Origin: Marinoscillum pacificum
GTDB lineage: Bacteria; Bacteroidota; Bacteroidia; Cytophagales; Cyclobacteriaceae
NCBI RefSeq assembly: GCF_024714495.1
Contig: NZ_JAMZMJ010000014.1
Coordinates: 1 to 64,000 of the forward strand
Direction of reading: 5' to 3'
DNA length: 64,000 nt
In this document: positions 36,237-44,854 of the stretch, piece by piece
How positions within the stretch are numbered: position 1 is the stretch's first letter
How the letters are laid out: each line of letters starts with the position of its first letter
The notes under the pieces: model-generated
Told to the model about the DNA's origin: nothing
The model's database searches: none
Seen by the model: only the letters and a program-made list of their open reading frames with translations
Position numbers and translations under genes: made by a program

Positions 36237-39041
36237 ATGTTCTACAGAACTTTACTCACTTTGTCATTCATTGCTTGTTTCATTCATTTTTCGGCTGCTC
36301 AATTTGGAGACTTGAGAAAGAAGCTTCAGGAAAAAGCCGCTGAAGTAGTCAAGGAAAAAGTCATTGAGAAAACAGATGAAAAGCAGAATGAATTTGATAC
36401 TACTTCTTTAAACTATGCGATTGCTTTTCTCGATAAAACGGAATCATTCCAAAATAGACAAGACGGAGAGCGCTTGGTAACAGCTACCAGGTTTGCATTA
36501 CGCAACGATATAGAGAAAACGGATCGAGAAGAAGCTCGTGATTTATATGAACTTGGCCGGTTGAGTTATGGCAAAAGGGCCTATTATATTGCTGAATTAA
36601 ATCTTCTTGGTGCCAAACTGGCTTTTGAGTCACTGGGAGAAACTACCGACCCCGTATACCATAAAACGCTTGGGACGCTAGGCTTGTTGTACAGTGATAT
36701 GGGGCGATTTGATAGAGCTGAAGAATTGACCAAAGAAGCTTTGGAGGGTTGGGAATCCAGCAACGGCAGCAGTAGTGCTGGATATGCTGCAGAATTCAAT
36801 AATATGGCAGTGCTTAGTTTTAGTCAAGGAAATCTAAAGCAGGCAGAACGGGACCTGACCACTTCTTTAGGTCAAATCAAACGTGTAGAAGGAGAGAATT
36901 CAGTTCCCTATGCGATTGCATTAAACAATCTTGGAATTCTATATCAATACATGGGCCGCTTTGAGGAGGCACTAGATTACCTGGAGCAGTGTATTGAGTT
37001 GGCTGATAAAGAACTTCGAGAAAAGTCAAGCACTTATGTTCAGTTTCTGACAAATAAAGCCCTGATTTTGCAGGAGATTGGTGATTACAGTAGTGCTGAG
37101 TCTACGTATAAACAGGCGATGGATATTCAGACAAGTAGAATGAAGCTCAACAAAACTTCGGATCCAGATTATGCTCATATGCTCAACAATTTGGCATCAT
37201 TATATATGGTTTCAGGTCGTGAAGAAGAAGCCAAAAAGCTGCTGGAAGAAAGTCTGAAGATATATGAAACCAAGTTTGGTGATAACCATTTACTAACTGC
37301 AGGAGCAAAATCTGATTTGGGTAGAGTTAATTTATATCAGGGTGATTACGCTAAAGCAAGTAGTTTGTTAGTGTCAAGTTATTCTGTATTCGATCGACTC
37401 TTAGGCTCTGATCATGCTAAAACAATTTCAGCTAAGGAGGACCTTGCCACGCTTGCATGGAAACAAAATGATATTGAAAAAGCAAATACCTACTATACGG
37501 AAGTTTTAGATGCCAGTTTAAACTTTATCAATGAGTTCTTTCCTTCTCTTAGTGAAGTGGAGAAGACCAAATATTGGCAGCAGTTCAAGCCACGTTTCCA
37601 GAATTACTATCGATTCGTAGCTGATCAGGCAACCAATAAAGCTGAATTGGTAGGAAGTATGATGAACTACAGAATTAAGACCAAAGGGCTTTTACTGAAT
37701 GCTAGTACGAAGATTAGAAACACCATTTTGTCTAGTGGTGATGATAAGTTGATCTCATTGTATGAGCAATGGCAAGATCAAAAGCGCATGCTTTCTACCT
37801 ATTATAGTTTTTCTAAGGAAGATCTACAGGAGCAAAAAGTAAATCTGGATTCTTTGGAAGATGCAGCTAACCTGTCAGAACGTAAGTTGAGTGAAATGTC
37901 CACGGACTTTTCAGGGGACTTTATAGATGAGTCCGTCGATTATAAAAAAGTAGCTTCGGGCTTGAGTTCATCAGAAGCGATTGTGGAGATCGTGCAGATT
38001 CCAGCAGGAGCTCTTTCTGAAACTTCCGCTTACGTAGCTATCTATCTGGATCAATCGACCATAGAACTAGTGAAATTCGATAAAGGAACAGAGTTTGATT
38101 CCAAGTACTACAAGTTGTATAGCAATCTTGTAAAGCAGAAACTGGATGATGCGTATTCTTATGACATCTTTTGGTCTGCTTTAGCACCTAAGGTTTCTGG
38201 TAAGTCGGTGGTGTACCTATCGCCAGATGGTGTTTTCAATCAAATAAATGTCAATACACTCAAAAGCACTGCTGGAAAGTTTGTGATTCAAGACTATCAG
38301 GTGGCTTATGTGGGTAATCCCAATGATGTATTAACCAAGAAGAAGGCTAAAATCGGCAATCAAGCTTTCTTAATGGGCTTCCCAACCTACGGGTCATCAG
38401 AAATTGTTCCATTGCCCGGTACTAAAAAGGAAGTAGATATGATCAATTCTACTTTGAAGCCGGGTGGAGTAATTACGTCCTTGTATACTCAGAAAGAAGC
38501 TTCAGAAAAGGTAGTGAAGTCGGTTAATAGTCCATCAGTAGTTCATATAGCTACTCATGGCTTTTTCCTGGAAGACAAATCCACGGCCGGAAAGGTTTTT
38601 GGTGTTCAGGTGGATTATGCAAATGACAATCCATTACTTCGATCGGGTTTATTGTTAGCGGGCTCTGGAGATGAAGCTGAGAACCAATCTTTTGATGGAA
38701 GTGACAATGGAGTACTCACTGCCTATGAAGCAATCAATCTACCACTCACTAAAACCGACTTGGTGGTACTATCAGCTTGTGAAACAGGAAAAGGTGAAGT
38801 GAAATCTGGAGAAGGTGTATATGGATTGCAGCGTGCCTTTATGATTGCTGGAGCCAATTCGTTGATCATGAGTTTGTGGAAAGTAGATGATGAAGCTACT
38901 CAACGATTGATGAGTACTTTCTATGCCAACATGATCCAAAAGAAGCAGGATCTGGACGTTGCTTTTAGAAATGCACAGCTAGAGATAATGAAATCCTATG
39001 CGCACCCAAACTACTGGGGAGCTTTCGTTCTCCTTAGGTAA
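36237..39041 (+). CDS. secreted TPR-CHAT protein
   Basis: A 934-residue protein with signal peptide (hydrophobic 4-20, cleavage near SAAQ). A long region of TPR repeats follows (about 80-400; consensus pieces such as GLLYSDMGRFDRAEELTKEAL, GILYQYMGRFEEALDYLEQC and ASLYMVSGREEEAKKLLEESL recur). A helical middle part (420-560) leads to a CHAT domain. Its catalytic pair is His in VHIATHGFF (about 774) and Cys in LSACETGKGE (about 848). CHAT domains are caspase-like peptidases. I use the ATG at 36237, not the TTG 21 bp upstream, because it starts right at the signal peptide and a TAAATTTG -7 element lies at 36211-36218. Confidence 0.88.
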   Translation: MFYRTLLTLSFIACFIHFSAAQFGDLRKKLQEKAAEVVKEKVIEKTDEKQNEFDTTSLNYAIAFLDKTESFQNRQDGERLVTATRFALRNDIEKTDREEARDLYELGRLSYGKRAYYIAELNLLGAKLAFESLGETTDPVYHKTLGTLGLLYSDMGRFDRAEELTKEALEGWESSNGSSSAGYAAEFNNMAVLSFSQGNLKQAERDLTTSLGQIKRVEGENSVPYAIALNNLGILYQYMGRFEEALDYLEQCIELADKELREKSSTYVQFLTNKALILQEIGDYSSAESTYKQAMDIQTSRMKLNKTSDPDYAHMLNNLASLYMVSGREEEAKKLLEESLKIYETKFGDNHLLTAGAKSDLGRVNLYQGDYAKASSLLVSSYSVFDRLLGSDHAKTISAKEDLATLAWKQNDIEKANTYYTEVLDASLNFINEFFPSLSEVEKTKYWQQFKPRFQNYYRFVADQATNKAELVGSMMNYRIKTKGLLLNASTKIRNTILSSGDDKLISLYEQWQDQKRMLSTYYSFSKEDLQEQKVNLDSLEDAANLSERKLSEMSTDFSGDFIDESVDYKKVASGLSSSEAIVEIVQIPAGALSETSAYVAIYLDQSTIELVKFDKGTEFDSKYYKLYSNLVKQKLDDAYSYDIFWSALAPKVSGKSVVYLSPDGVFNQINVNTLKSTAGKFVIQDYQVAYVGNPNDVLTKKKAKIGNQAFLMGFPTYGSSEIVPLPGTKKEVDMINSTLKPGGVITSLYTQKEASEKVVKSVNSPSVVHIATHGFFLEDKSTAGKVFGVQVDYANDNPLLRSGLLLAGSGDEAENQSFDGSDNGVLTAYEAINLPLTKTDLVVLSACETGKGEVKSGEGVYGLQRAFMIAGANSLIMSLWKVDDEATQRLMSTFYANMIQKKQDLDVAFRNAQLEIMKSYAHPNYWGAFVLLR

Positions 39042-39048
39042 TGTTTGC

Positions 39049-39834
39049 TTAGTGAATGAAGGAGTAATGAAGCTTTTCGAGTAAATGACTACTGGATACT
39101 GACTTGTAGGGTTGAGGTTCTACTCCGAATGATGGAGCCTCTAATCCTAACTCTTGTGCAGCATTCACATAAAATTCTTTTCGGGTTAGTTTAGAAGGAG
39201 CTACCGCATTAAACGTTTCATTCCAAAGTTTGCTTTTAATGACTAGCTCAATGATGGCCAGGCAGTCTTCTCTATGAATCATATTGATGGGATTTTCGGC
39301 TCCTTTCAAGCCTGCTTTACCAGCTAAAAACCGCCCAGGATGTCGGTCTGGCCCGTATAATCCGCCGAAACGAATCACAGTAGTATCAAATGAATCTTCA
39401 CCTGTAAATAATTTCTCCATTTTGAGAAGAGAAACTCCGCCACGGTTTAAGTTACTTTCATCAGCATCGGATTCGCTTACTATTCCATTGGTATTGGGAT
39501 AAACAGCAGTGGAGCTAATGAATAATACCTTGCTCACTTTTTTAGAAATCACCTGATTCCGAATGGATACAAGTTGTTTCTCGTGATACTGATCGTCCGC
39601 TTCACTATTTCGTGGCGGAATGTTTATGATCAATATATCACAATTGAAAAATGAGATGTCTCCCTTGAATTCTGGAGACAAATCAATAAAGTAGGGTTTG
39701 ATACCCGTACGTTCAATTATTTTCAGCTTGTTGCTAGTCGTAGTACTCCCATTGACATGGTAACCATGTGATATTAGTTGTTCACCGAGCGGAAGTCCTA
39801 ACCACCCACAACCAAGTATGGATATTCGGGACAT
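39049..39834 (-). CDS. NAD-dependent epimerase/SDR family protein
   Basis: A 261-residue extended SDR with a shortened layout. The nucleotide loop GCGWLGLPLG (8-17) and the Ser-containing VLFISSTAVYPNTNG segment are seen, but the catalytic YxxxK is not obvious (LLKMEKLF follows the RGGVSLL stretch). It resembles YeeZ-like proteins, annotated as NAD(P)-binding but of unknown substrate. The loss of the catalytic Tyr may be real, in which case the protein could bind NAD(P) without acting as a dehydrogenase. It converges on the CHAT gene with a 7-bp gap. Confidence 0.8.
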   Translation of the reverse strand: MSRISILGCGWLGLPLGEQLISHGYHVNGSTTTSNKLKIIERTGIKPYFIDLSPEFKGDISFFNCDILIINIPPRNSEADDQYHEKQLVSIRNQVISKKVSKVLFISSTAVYPNTNGIVSESDADESNLNRGGVSLLKMEKLFTGEDSFDTTVIRFGGLYGPDRHPGRFLAGKAGLKGAENPINMIHREDCLAIIELVIKSKLWNETFNAVAPSKLTRKEFYVNAAQELGLEAPSFGVEPQPYKSVSSSHLLEKLHYSFIH

Positions 39835-39938
39835 ATCCCAAAGTTATCAATTGATTTTGATTATTAAATCACTTTTAAAAATAACTGTAATTCATTGGTA
39901 CTGACTATCTTTAGATTCTGACCTTACCAAAAACTAAA

Positions 39939-40448
39939 ATGAAAATCAAAATCTTGCTTTTATTGTCATTGACAACTGTTTCTTATGTGATTTCGGCACA
40001 AGATGCGGACATTGTGAAAATTATTGATGACCTCACCATAGAATGGGATGAAGAAGCCAAAGATCTGGAAACTTACGAAGGGTTAACCAGATATTGTCGT
40101 GATAAAGCTTACAGAGACAACACCATAGAGTTATTGAATCAGATTCATCACTATGATAGTGCTCTTTTCAAAATTGTAACAGATAAATATGCTCATAACA
40201 AAGACCCTGAGGCTAAAGCAACTTTAGCAGATATTGAAACCCTTGAGCTTGATTATGCCACTAGAAGATTTTTAAATTTCCTGAGAAAGGAATGCATGTC
40301 TCTAAACGACAATGAGAACAATAAAAATATGGAGGGTTATGAAGATATCGTTAAAGATATTGAAGATGAAATGATTCAGTATGTAGAGGATATTACAAAG
40401 CAGATAGATTTAATTGATGAGCATATTCATCATCTCAAAGACCTCTGA
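39939..40448 (+). CDS. secreted acidic helical protein of unknown function
   Basis: A 169-residue protein with a signal peptide (cleaved near ISAQ, about 21) and a strongly acidic, helical mature region (D, E and K rich; LKDL end). The piece DLTIEWDEEAKDLETYEGLTRYCRDKAYRDNTIELLNQIHHYDSALF suggests helical hairpins. No family is recognised. It ends directly before the convergent cysteine-cluster gene without a visible terminator. The ATG at 39939 agrees with the signal peptide. Confidence 0.7.
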   Translation: MKIKILLLLSLTTVSYVISAQDADIVKIIDDLTIEWDEEAKDLETYEGLTRYCRDKAYRDNTIELLNQIHHYDSALFKIVTDKYAHNKDPEAKATLADIETLELDYATRRFLNFLRKECMSLNDNENNKNMEGYEDIVKDIEDEMIQYVEDITKQIDLIDEHIHHLKDL

Positions 40449-40934
40449 TCAGTCATAGACTATTTTCAGCTGTTCGACAATTCTCGATACAGCAGGGCAG
40501 ACCATAGTGTTCTTATGAGTAAGTGATGTGATTTGATACATGCGCTTACGATCCGTATGAGGGTACTCCCTACACGCTTTGGGTCTGCTTTCGTATACGA
40601 TACATTTATTGTCAGCACCAAGAAATGGACAGGGTGAAGAAGTTAGTACATAATCTTCATCCTCGTCTACTTTTAGGTATTCCTCTATAAATGCGGGCAC
40701 TTTCATTCGAAGTGTTTTGGCTAGTCGCTCAATGTCGCTAATCTGAAAAATTGGTGATGTGGTCTTGCAGCAGTTGGCACATTCCAAACAATCAATCTCC
40801 TGAAAAGTAGAATTATGAAGCTCGTGAAACTGATTATCCAGGTCTTTGGGCTTTTTTTTCTTCAGTTTTTGAAGAAAGGATTTTGTCGATTTTGACTGGT
40901 CCTGAGCCTTTTTTAAATCTTCCTGGTAAATCAT
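40449..40934 (-). CDS. YkgJ-type cysteine-cluster protein
   Basis: A 161-residue protein. The cysteine arrangement DCLECANCC-(about 30)-CPFLGADNKCIVYESRPKACREYPH matches the YkgJ/zinc- or iron-chelating CxxxxxxxCC family, which is uncharacterised but suspected to bind a metal cluster. The ATG at 40934 (MIYQEDLKK) is chosen; the frame extends upstream to a TTG with an added cysteine-rich leader that overlaps the inverted repeat at the padR promoter and is unlikely. It is divergent from padR, 89 bp away, and the inverted repeat in between could control both. Confidence 0.78.
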   Translation of the reverse strand: MIYQEDLKKAQDQSKSTKSFLQKLKKKKPKDLDNQFHELHNSTFQEIDCLECANCCKTTSPIFQISDIERLAKTLRMKVPAFIEEYLKVDEDEDYVLTSSPCPFLGADNKCIVYESRPKACREYPHTDRKRMYQITSLTHKNTMVCPAVSRIVEQLKIVYD

Positions 40935-40968
40935 TGGGCAAAAGTAGCGACATCCTGTGAAACCTTTT

Positions 40969-41010
40969 TTCGACAATTACGAAATATATATTAAATTCGT
41001 CTTTGTCGAA
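40969..41010. promoter_or_regulatory. long inverted repeat upstream of padR, likely PadR operator
   Basis: TTCGACAA-TT-ACGAA (40969-40983) and TTCGT-CT-TTGTCGAA (40996-41010) are inverted repeats; 13 of 15 positions agree, with a 12-base A/T centre. It ends 13 bp before the padR ATG and lies 34 bp from the divergent ykgJ-like ATG. PadR regulators commonly repress their own promoter through palindromes, so autoregulation is likely. Confidence 0.65.
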
Positions 41011-41023
41011 TAAATAAAATCTA

Positions 41024-41356
41024 ATGAAAGGGACTAACATAGGAGAGCTGGAAGAATTGGTGTTATTGGTGGTGGCCAACCTTTTTGATAATGCTTATGG
41101 TATCGCCGTGAAGCAGGAAATTGAAGATAAATGCAATCGCTCTATCACTATCAGTACCGTTCACAACGTCTTGCAGCGACTTCAGGAAAAGGACTACCTG
41201 GAGTCGAGATACAGTGATCCAACTCCGGAGCGTGGAGGTAAGCGAAAGTTGTTGTTTCGTGTCACTCCTTCGGGACAAAATGCACTGGAAGTTTCTCGAT
41301 CTATGCGCGAATCCCTTTGGCAAACTATCCCTAAAGTAGCTTTCGAAAAAGAATGA
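41024..41356 (+). CDS. PadR family transcriptional regulator
   Basis: A 110-residue winged-helix regulator of the short PadR type. The N-terminal segment ELEELVLLVVANLFDNAYGIAVKQEI, the recognition region SITISTVHNVLQRLQEKDYLESR and the wing TPERGGKRKLLFRVTPSGQNAL are characteristic. A long C-terminal dimerisation helix is partly missing, consistent with the short subfamily. The gene overlaps the following permease by 4 bp, so the regulator and the permease share a transcript, an arrangement frequent in Cytophagales. It may sense a compound handled by the permease. Confidence 0.92.
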   Translation: MKGTNIGELEELVLLVVANLFDNAYGIAVKQEIEDKCNRSITISTVHNVLQRLQEKDYLESRYSDPTPERGGKRKLLFRVTPSGQNALEVSRSMRESLWQTIPKVAFEKE

Positions 41357-44028
41357 GCCATTTTCCACCAAATTGGATCACTAGAATCCTGCGGTTTTTC
41401 TTTAAGCCGGAGTTATGGGAGTCTATTGAGGGAGATCTCGAAGAACTCTATTGTTATGAGCTTGAGCGAATGAGTTCGAGTCGTGCCAGATGGAGGTACT
41501 TTGTCAATGCGGTTGCTTTTTTTAGATACCATCGATTAAGACAATACTCAAAAACTCACAATCAAATGGACTTATTAAAGAATTACCTGAAAGTCTCCAT
41601 TCGAGACATCAGAAGGCATCGCTTGTTTTCGTCAATCAATTTGCTAGGCTTAGTCACTGGTTTTACAGTGATGCTGCTAGTGTTGCAGTATGCGCTTTTT
41701 CAGTTTGGCTTTGATCAATTCAATGAAAAGTTTGATCGAACCTACAGAATTGTAAATGACCGCTATCAGAATGGAGAACGTGTACAACGTGGGGCCATTA
41801 CATACCCAACCATTGGGCCTACACTGAAAAAAGATTATCCGGAAGTTGTGGCTTACACAAGGCTCACAGTAGGCAGCCGTAATTATTTGCATTTCGATCA
41901 CCGGCAATTTTTGATGGAAAACTTCATGTGGGCTGATGAGCACTTTTTTGAGGTCTTTGATTACCCAATTTTAGAAGGTGATCCAATTACTGCACTTAAG
42001 GAATCGGCGCAAGTAGTCATTTCAGAAAGTTACGCCCAGCGATTGCTGAATGAAGGTCAAACACTCAATGACTTGATTGGGCAAGAAGTACTAATCAATG
42101 ATTGGGATTTCCATTGCCAGATTAAGGCTGTTATGAAGGATATGCCTGTTCAATCTCATTTGCATAGCGACGTGCTGATCTCTTACAATACCTTCATTCG
42201 ATTAGCTGGCGAAGGTGCTGACAACAGTTGGATGTGGTCCGATTTTTATCACTACATCGTACTGGAAGAGGGAACTGATCCAGCAGCATTTGATGCAAAA
42301 CTTCAGGAGTTTGGAAATACCTATTTTAAAAATGGTGAAATATCTGGGGCGGAGGAGAAGTTCGAGTTGCAACCTCTTTCAAAACTTCATTTTGATGATT
42401 CCCTGGAGTATGAATATGCTGATGTTATGGACGGTCAGTTTGTTTGGATGATTTTGGCAATTGCATTAATCATCATGTTCATTGCCTGGATTAATTACAT
42501 CAATCTTACTACGAGTAGAGCTCTTGAGCGAGCAAAGGAAGTTGGTGTGCGTAAGGCAATGGGTGCTTTCAGTCAGCAGGTATTTGGGCAGTTCTTAACT
42601 GAGTCATTCTTATTAAATACGCTTGCTTTGATACTAGCGCTGTTAATCGTAGTAGTGGTGCAGCCAATTATGATCGAGATAGTAGACTTGCCTTTAGATC
42701 TTTCCGTTTTTGTAAGATCCACGATCTATGAAATGCCATTCATTCCGCTGTTCCTGGGTGTTTTCTTAGTAGTTGTGTGCGTGATTGGTATTTATCCAGC
42801 ACGATTGATTTCAAGGTTTAGACCAGAAGAGGTCATTAAAGGGAAGTATTCGCTTGTAGGTGATATGGTGAATATGAGAAGGTTTCTTGTGGTTACCCAA
42901 TTTGCTACTGCGCTTATTTTGGTATCAGCTTCTATATCTGTTTATCGTCAGATTGATTTTATGCGTTCCCAGGATTTAGGGATGGAGTTGAAAAATAATC
43001 TAGTGCTATATGGCCCAGACTTAACAGATTTTGATAGTGTGTATATTGCCAAGTTTGAAAGTTTTAAAAATGAACTGGTAAGTCATCCTCAGGTTCTTTC
43101 AGTTAGTTCAACAGGGCGATTATTTGGAGATAAAATGTCACGTGGGTTTACCTTCCAATCTTCTGCGGATCCTGATAAGAATACTTTTGGGAGTAATTGG
43201 ATGCCGATGGATCATCAATTTGTGGAGCAGTTTGGTATTGATGTTCTTTCTGGTAGGTCTTTTGATCGGTCAGATTATCATACCGATGGTGGACAGGTTA
43301 ATACCGCCATGCTGAACCAGTCGGCACTTAAGTTATTCAAATTTGACACTCCAGAAGATGCTATTGGTGGACAGGTTATAGTGAAAAACTCAGGAAAAGA
43401 ATACCGCATTGTTGGCGTGGTGAGTGACTTTCATCAGCGAACATTAAAAGAGACCATTGAACCGATCATATTTTTCCCATTTCACGACAACAGCCATTTC
43501 ATTACGGTAAAATATGTGGAAGGAAAAGAAAAAGAAGCGATAGCCTTGGCACAGGATGAATTCATGAAGTTTTATCCGGGTAATTATTTTGACTACTTAT
43601 TTCTTGAAGAACATTTCGATGCGAACTATCAATCGGATCAAACCATAGGGGTGATGTCTGCAGTTTTGACGGTCATTGCCATCATATTGGCTGTTTTGGG
43701 ACTCTATGGATTGGTATTGGTGACGTTGCAAAAGGGAACTAAGGAAATCGGAATCAGAAAGGTTTTAGGAGCGAATGTAGGACAGTTGCTATCCAGGTTT
43801 GGTGGGCAATTTGTTGTACTCATTGTGGTTGCTTCAATCATAGGGATTCCTGCAAGTTCTATTGTTATTCAAGGATTCCTTCAGGATTACTCTTATAGTA
43901 TCGGGTTAGAATGGTGGGTGATAGTGGTGTCTGCTTTGCTCATGCTAGGGTTGTGTGTGGTGACCGTATTACTTCAAACGAATAGAATTGCTAAAAACAA
44001 TCCGATTGAGTCATTACGATACGAGTAG
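41353..44028 (+). CDS. FtsX-like ABC transporter permease with permease-prefix domain
   Basis: An 891-residue membrane protein. An N-terminal permease-prefix domain of about 75 residues (PPNWITRILRFFFKPELWESIEGDLEELY) precedes the first helix (about 95-117), then a MacB-type periplasmic domain (about 120-360), three helices with the FtsX signature (SRALERAKEVGVRKAMGAF, about 395), a second periplasmic domain and a C-terminal FtsX part (KGTKEIGIRKVLGANVGQLL, about 795). It is a full-length double permease of the MacB_PCD-FtsX type. No ATPase is encoded next to it, so the energy-supplying partner must be elsewhere. Co-transcribed with padR. Confidence 0.9.
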   Translation: MSHFPPNWITRILRFFFKPELWESIEGDLEELYCYELERMSSSRARWRYFVNAVAFFRYHRLRQYSKTHNQMDLLKNYLKVSIRDIRRHRLFSSINLLGLVTGFTVMLLVLQYALFQFGFDQFNEKFDRTYRIVNDRYQNGERVQRGAITYPTIGPTLKKDYPEVVAYTRLTVGSRNYLHFDHRQFLMENFMWADEHFFEVFDYPILEGDPITALKESAQVVISESYAQRLLNEGQTLNDLIGQEVLINDWDFHCQIKAVMKDMPVQSHLHSDVLISYNTFIRLAGEGADNSWMWSDFYHYIVLEEGTDPAAFDAKLQEFGNTYFKNGEISGAEEKFELQPLSKLHFDDSLEYEYADVMDGQFVWMILAIALIIMFIAWINYINLTTSRALERAKEVGVRKAMGAFSQQVFGQFLTESFLLNTLALILALLIVVVVQPIMIEIVDLPLDLSVFVRSTIYEMPFIPLFLGVFLVVVCVIGIYPARLISRFRPEEVIKGKYSLVGDMVNMRRFLVVTQFATALILVSASISVYRQIDFMRSQDLGMELKNNLVLYGPDLTDFDSVYIAKFESFKNELVSHPQVLSVSSTGRLFGDKMSRGFTFQSSADPDKNTFGSNWMPMDHQFVEQFGIDVLSGRSFDRSDYHTDGGQVNTAMLNQSALKLFKFDTPEDAIGGQVIVKNSGKEYRIVGVVSDFHQRTLKETIEPIIFFPFHDNSHFITVKYVEGKEKEAIALAQDEFMKFYPGNYFDYLFLEEHFDANYQSDQTIGVMSAVLTVIAIILAVLGLYGLVLVTLQKGTKEIGIRKVLGANVGQLLSRFGGQFVVLIVVASIIGIPASSIVIQGFLQDYSYSIGLEWWVIVVSALLMLGLCVVTVLLQTNRIAKNNPIESLRYE

Positions 44029-44030
44029 CG

Positions 44031-44540
44031 TTACCACTTAACCATTGGGAAAGGCTTTAATGGATGCCTGCAAGCATGTTTTAAAGCCTTTTTTAATATT
44101 ATTTTGGTAAAATCATGCCTTGGATATTGAGATTCTATTGATTGAACCAGGCTCATTGGAATATTGAAGTGGATTTTACCTGCGGATAGATCGATCAAAT
44201 CAGCCTTACGAAATGCCTCAGCTTCAATATTTCCCTTGATTTTAGTGAGTTTGTGGTGTTGCTTGATGATGAACGATACTTCCTCAGGAAGCAGTTCAAA
44301 ATCGCTTGCAGATATATATTTCCTGGCCAATTCTGCTGAATGATTCAGGTAATCCATATGGTTGTTTACCCATATGTCTAAATCATGAAAAGCAGCACAG
44401 ATGGCTAGTTTTCTATTTTCACGCATGAGCAGTAGTGTTACTGCATAGTGATAAACTCGCTGTGCATGATTGTGATAGGCATTGAATTCTTCGCCAAGAT
44501 CAGCATTGAACTTATGAAGTATCTGGGTTATTAATTTCAA
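44031..44540 (-). CDS. HD domain protein
   Basis: A 169-residue single HD-domain protein: YHNHAQRVYHYAVTLL (first His), AAFHDLDIW (His-Asp pair), HMDYLNHSAE and KQHHKLT (later His), with KADLIDLS (last Asp). These are the HD phosphohydrolase metal ligands. Substrate is unknown; nucleotides and phosphates are typical for the superfamily. The start is TTG at 44540; no in-frame ATG exists upstream up to the stop. It converges on the permease with a 2-bp gap and shows no terminator between them. Confidence 0.78.
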   Translation of the reverse strand: MKLITQILHKFNADLGEEFNAYHNHAQRVYHYAVTLLLMRENRKLAICAAFHDLDIWVNNHMDYLNHSAELARKYISASDFELLPEEVSFIIKQHHKLTKIKGNIEAEAFRKADLIDLSAGKIHFNIPMSLVQSIESQYPRHDFTKIILKKALKHACRHPLKPFPMVKW

Positions 44541-44854
44541 TGTTGTAATGTTAAAACCTTGTTCGTCCTTCTCAAGTTACAAATTAGCGCGTTGTAATGA
44601 TATACTTTCATTGATGGGGTGAGAAGCAGCTAAGAGAATCACTTTTCACTTGTTTGAGTCAGAGTTAGAGCCATTCATTGCTTTGTAAGCCAATATTTAT
44701 TTGAGGATCATTTGGAGTTGTGTTATATGATTATGAGTTGATCAATCGATTGTGTATTCAGTAAAAAGTGCTAATTTGTTCTCGATTTGACGCAGTTGCA
44801 GGGTTTATGTTTCTTTGCCCGATTTTTTGAATCTTTATGAGGATTCCTTGACAA
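44541..44854. other. 314-bp intergenic region before the lacI-family gene
   Basis: Divergent control region between the HD-domain gene and the LacI-family regulator. A weak promoter for the regulator may be TTTG (44786-44789), 16-base spacer, TATGTTTC (44806-44813, one mismatch); it would start transcription near 44820. No palindrome of the GCAAACGTTTGC type was found here, so autoregulation is not supported. Otherwise nothing recognised. Confidence 0.4.
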
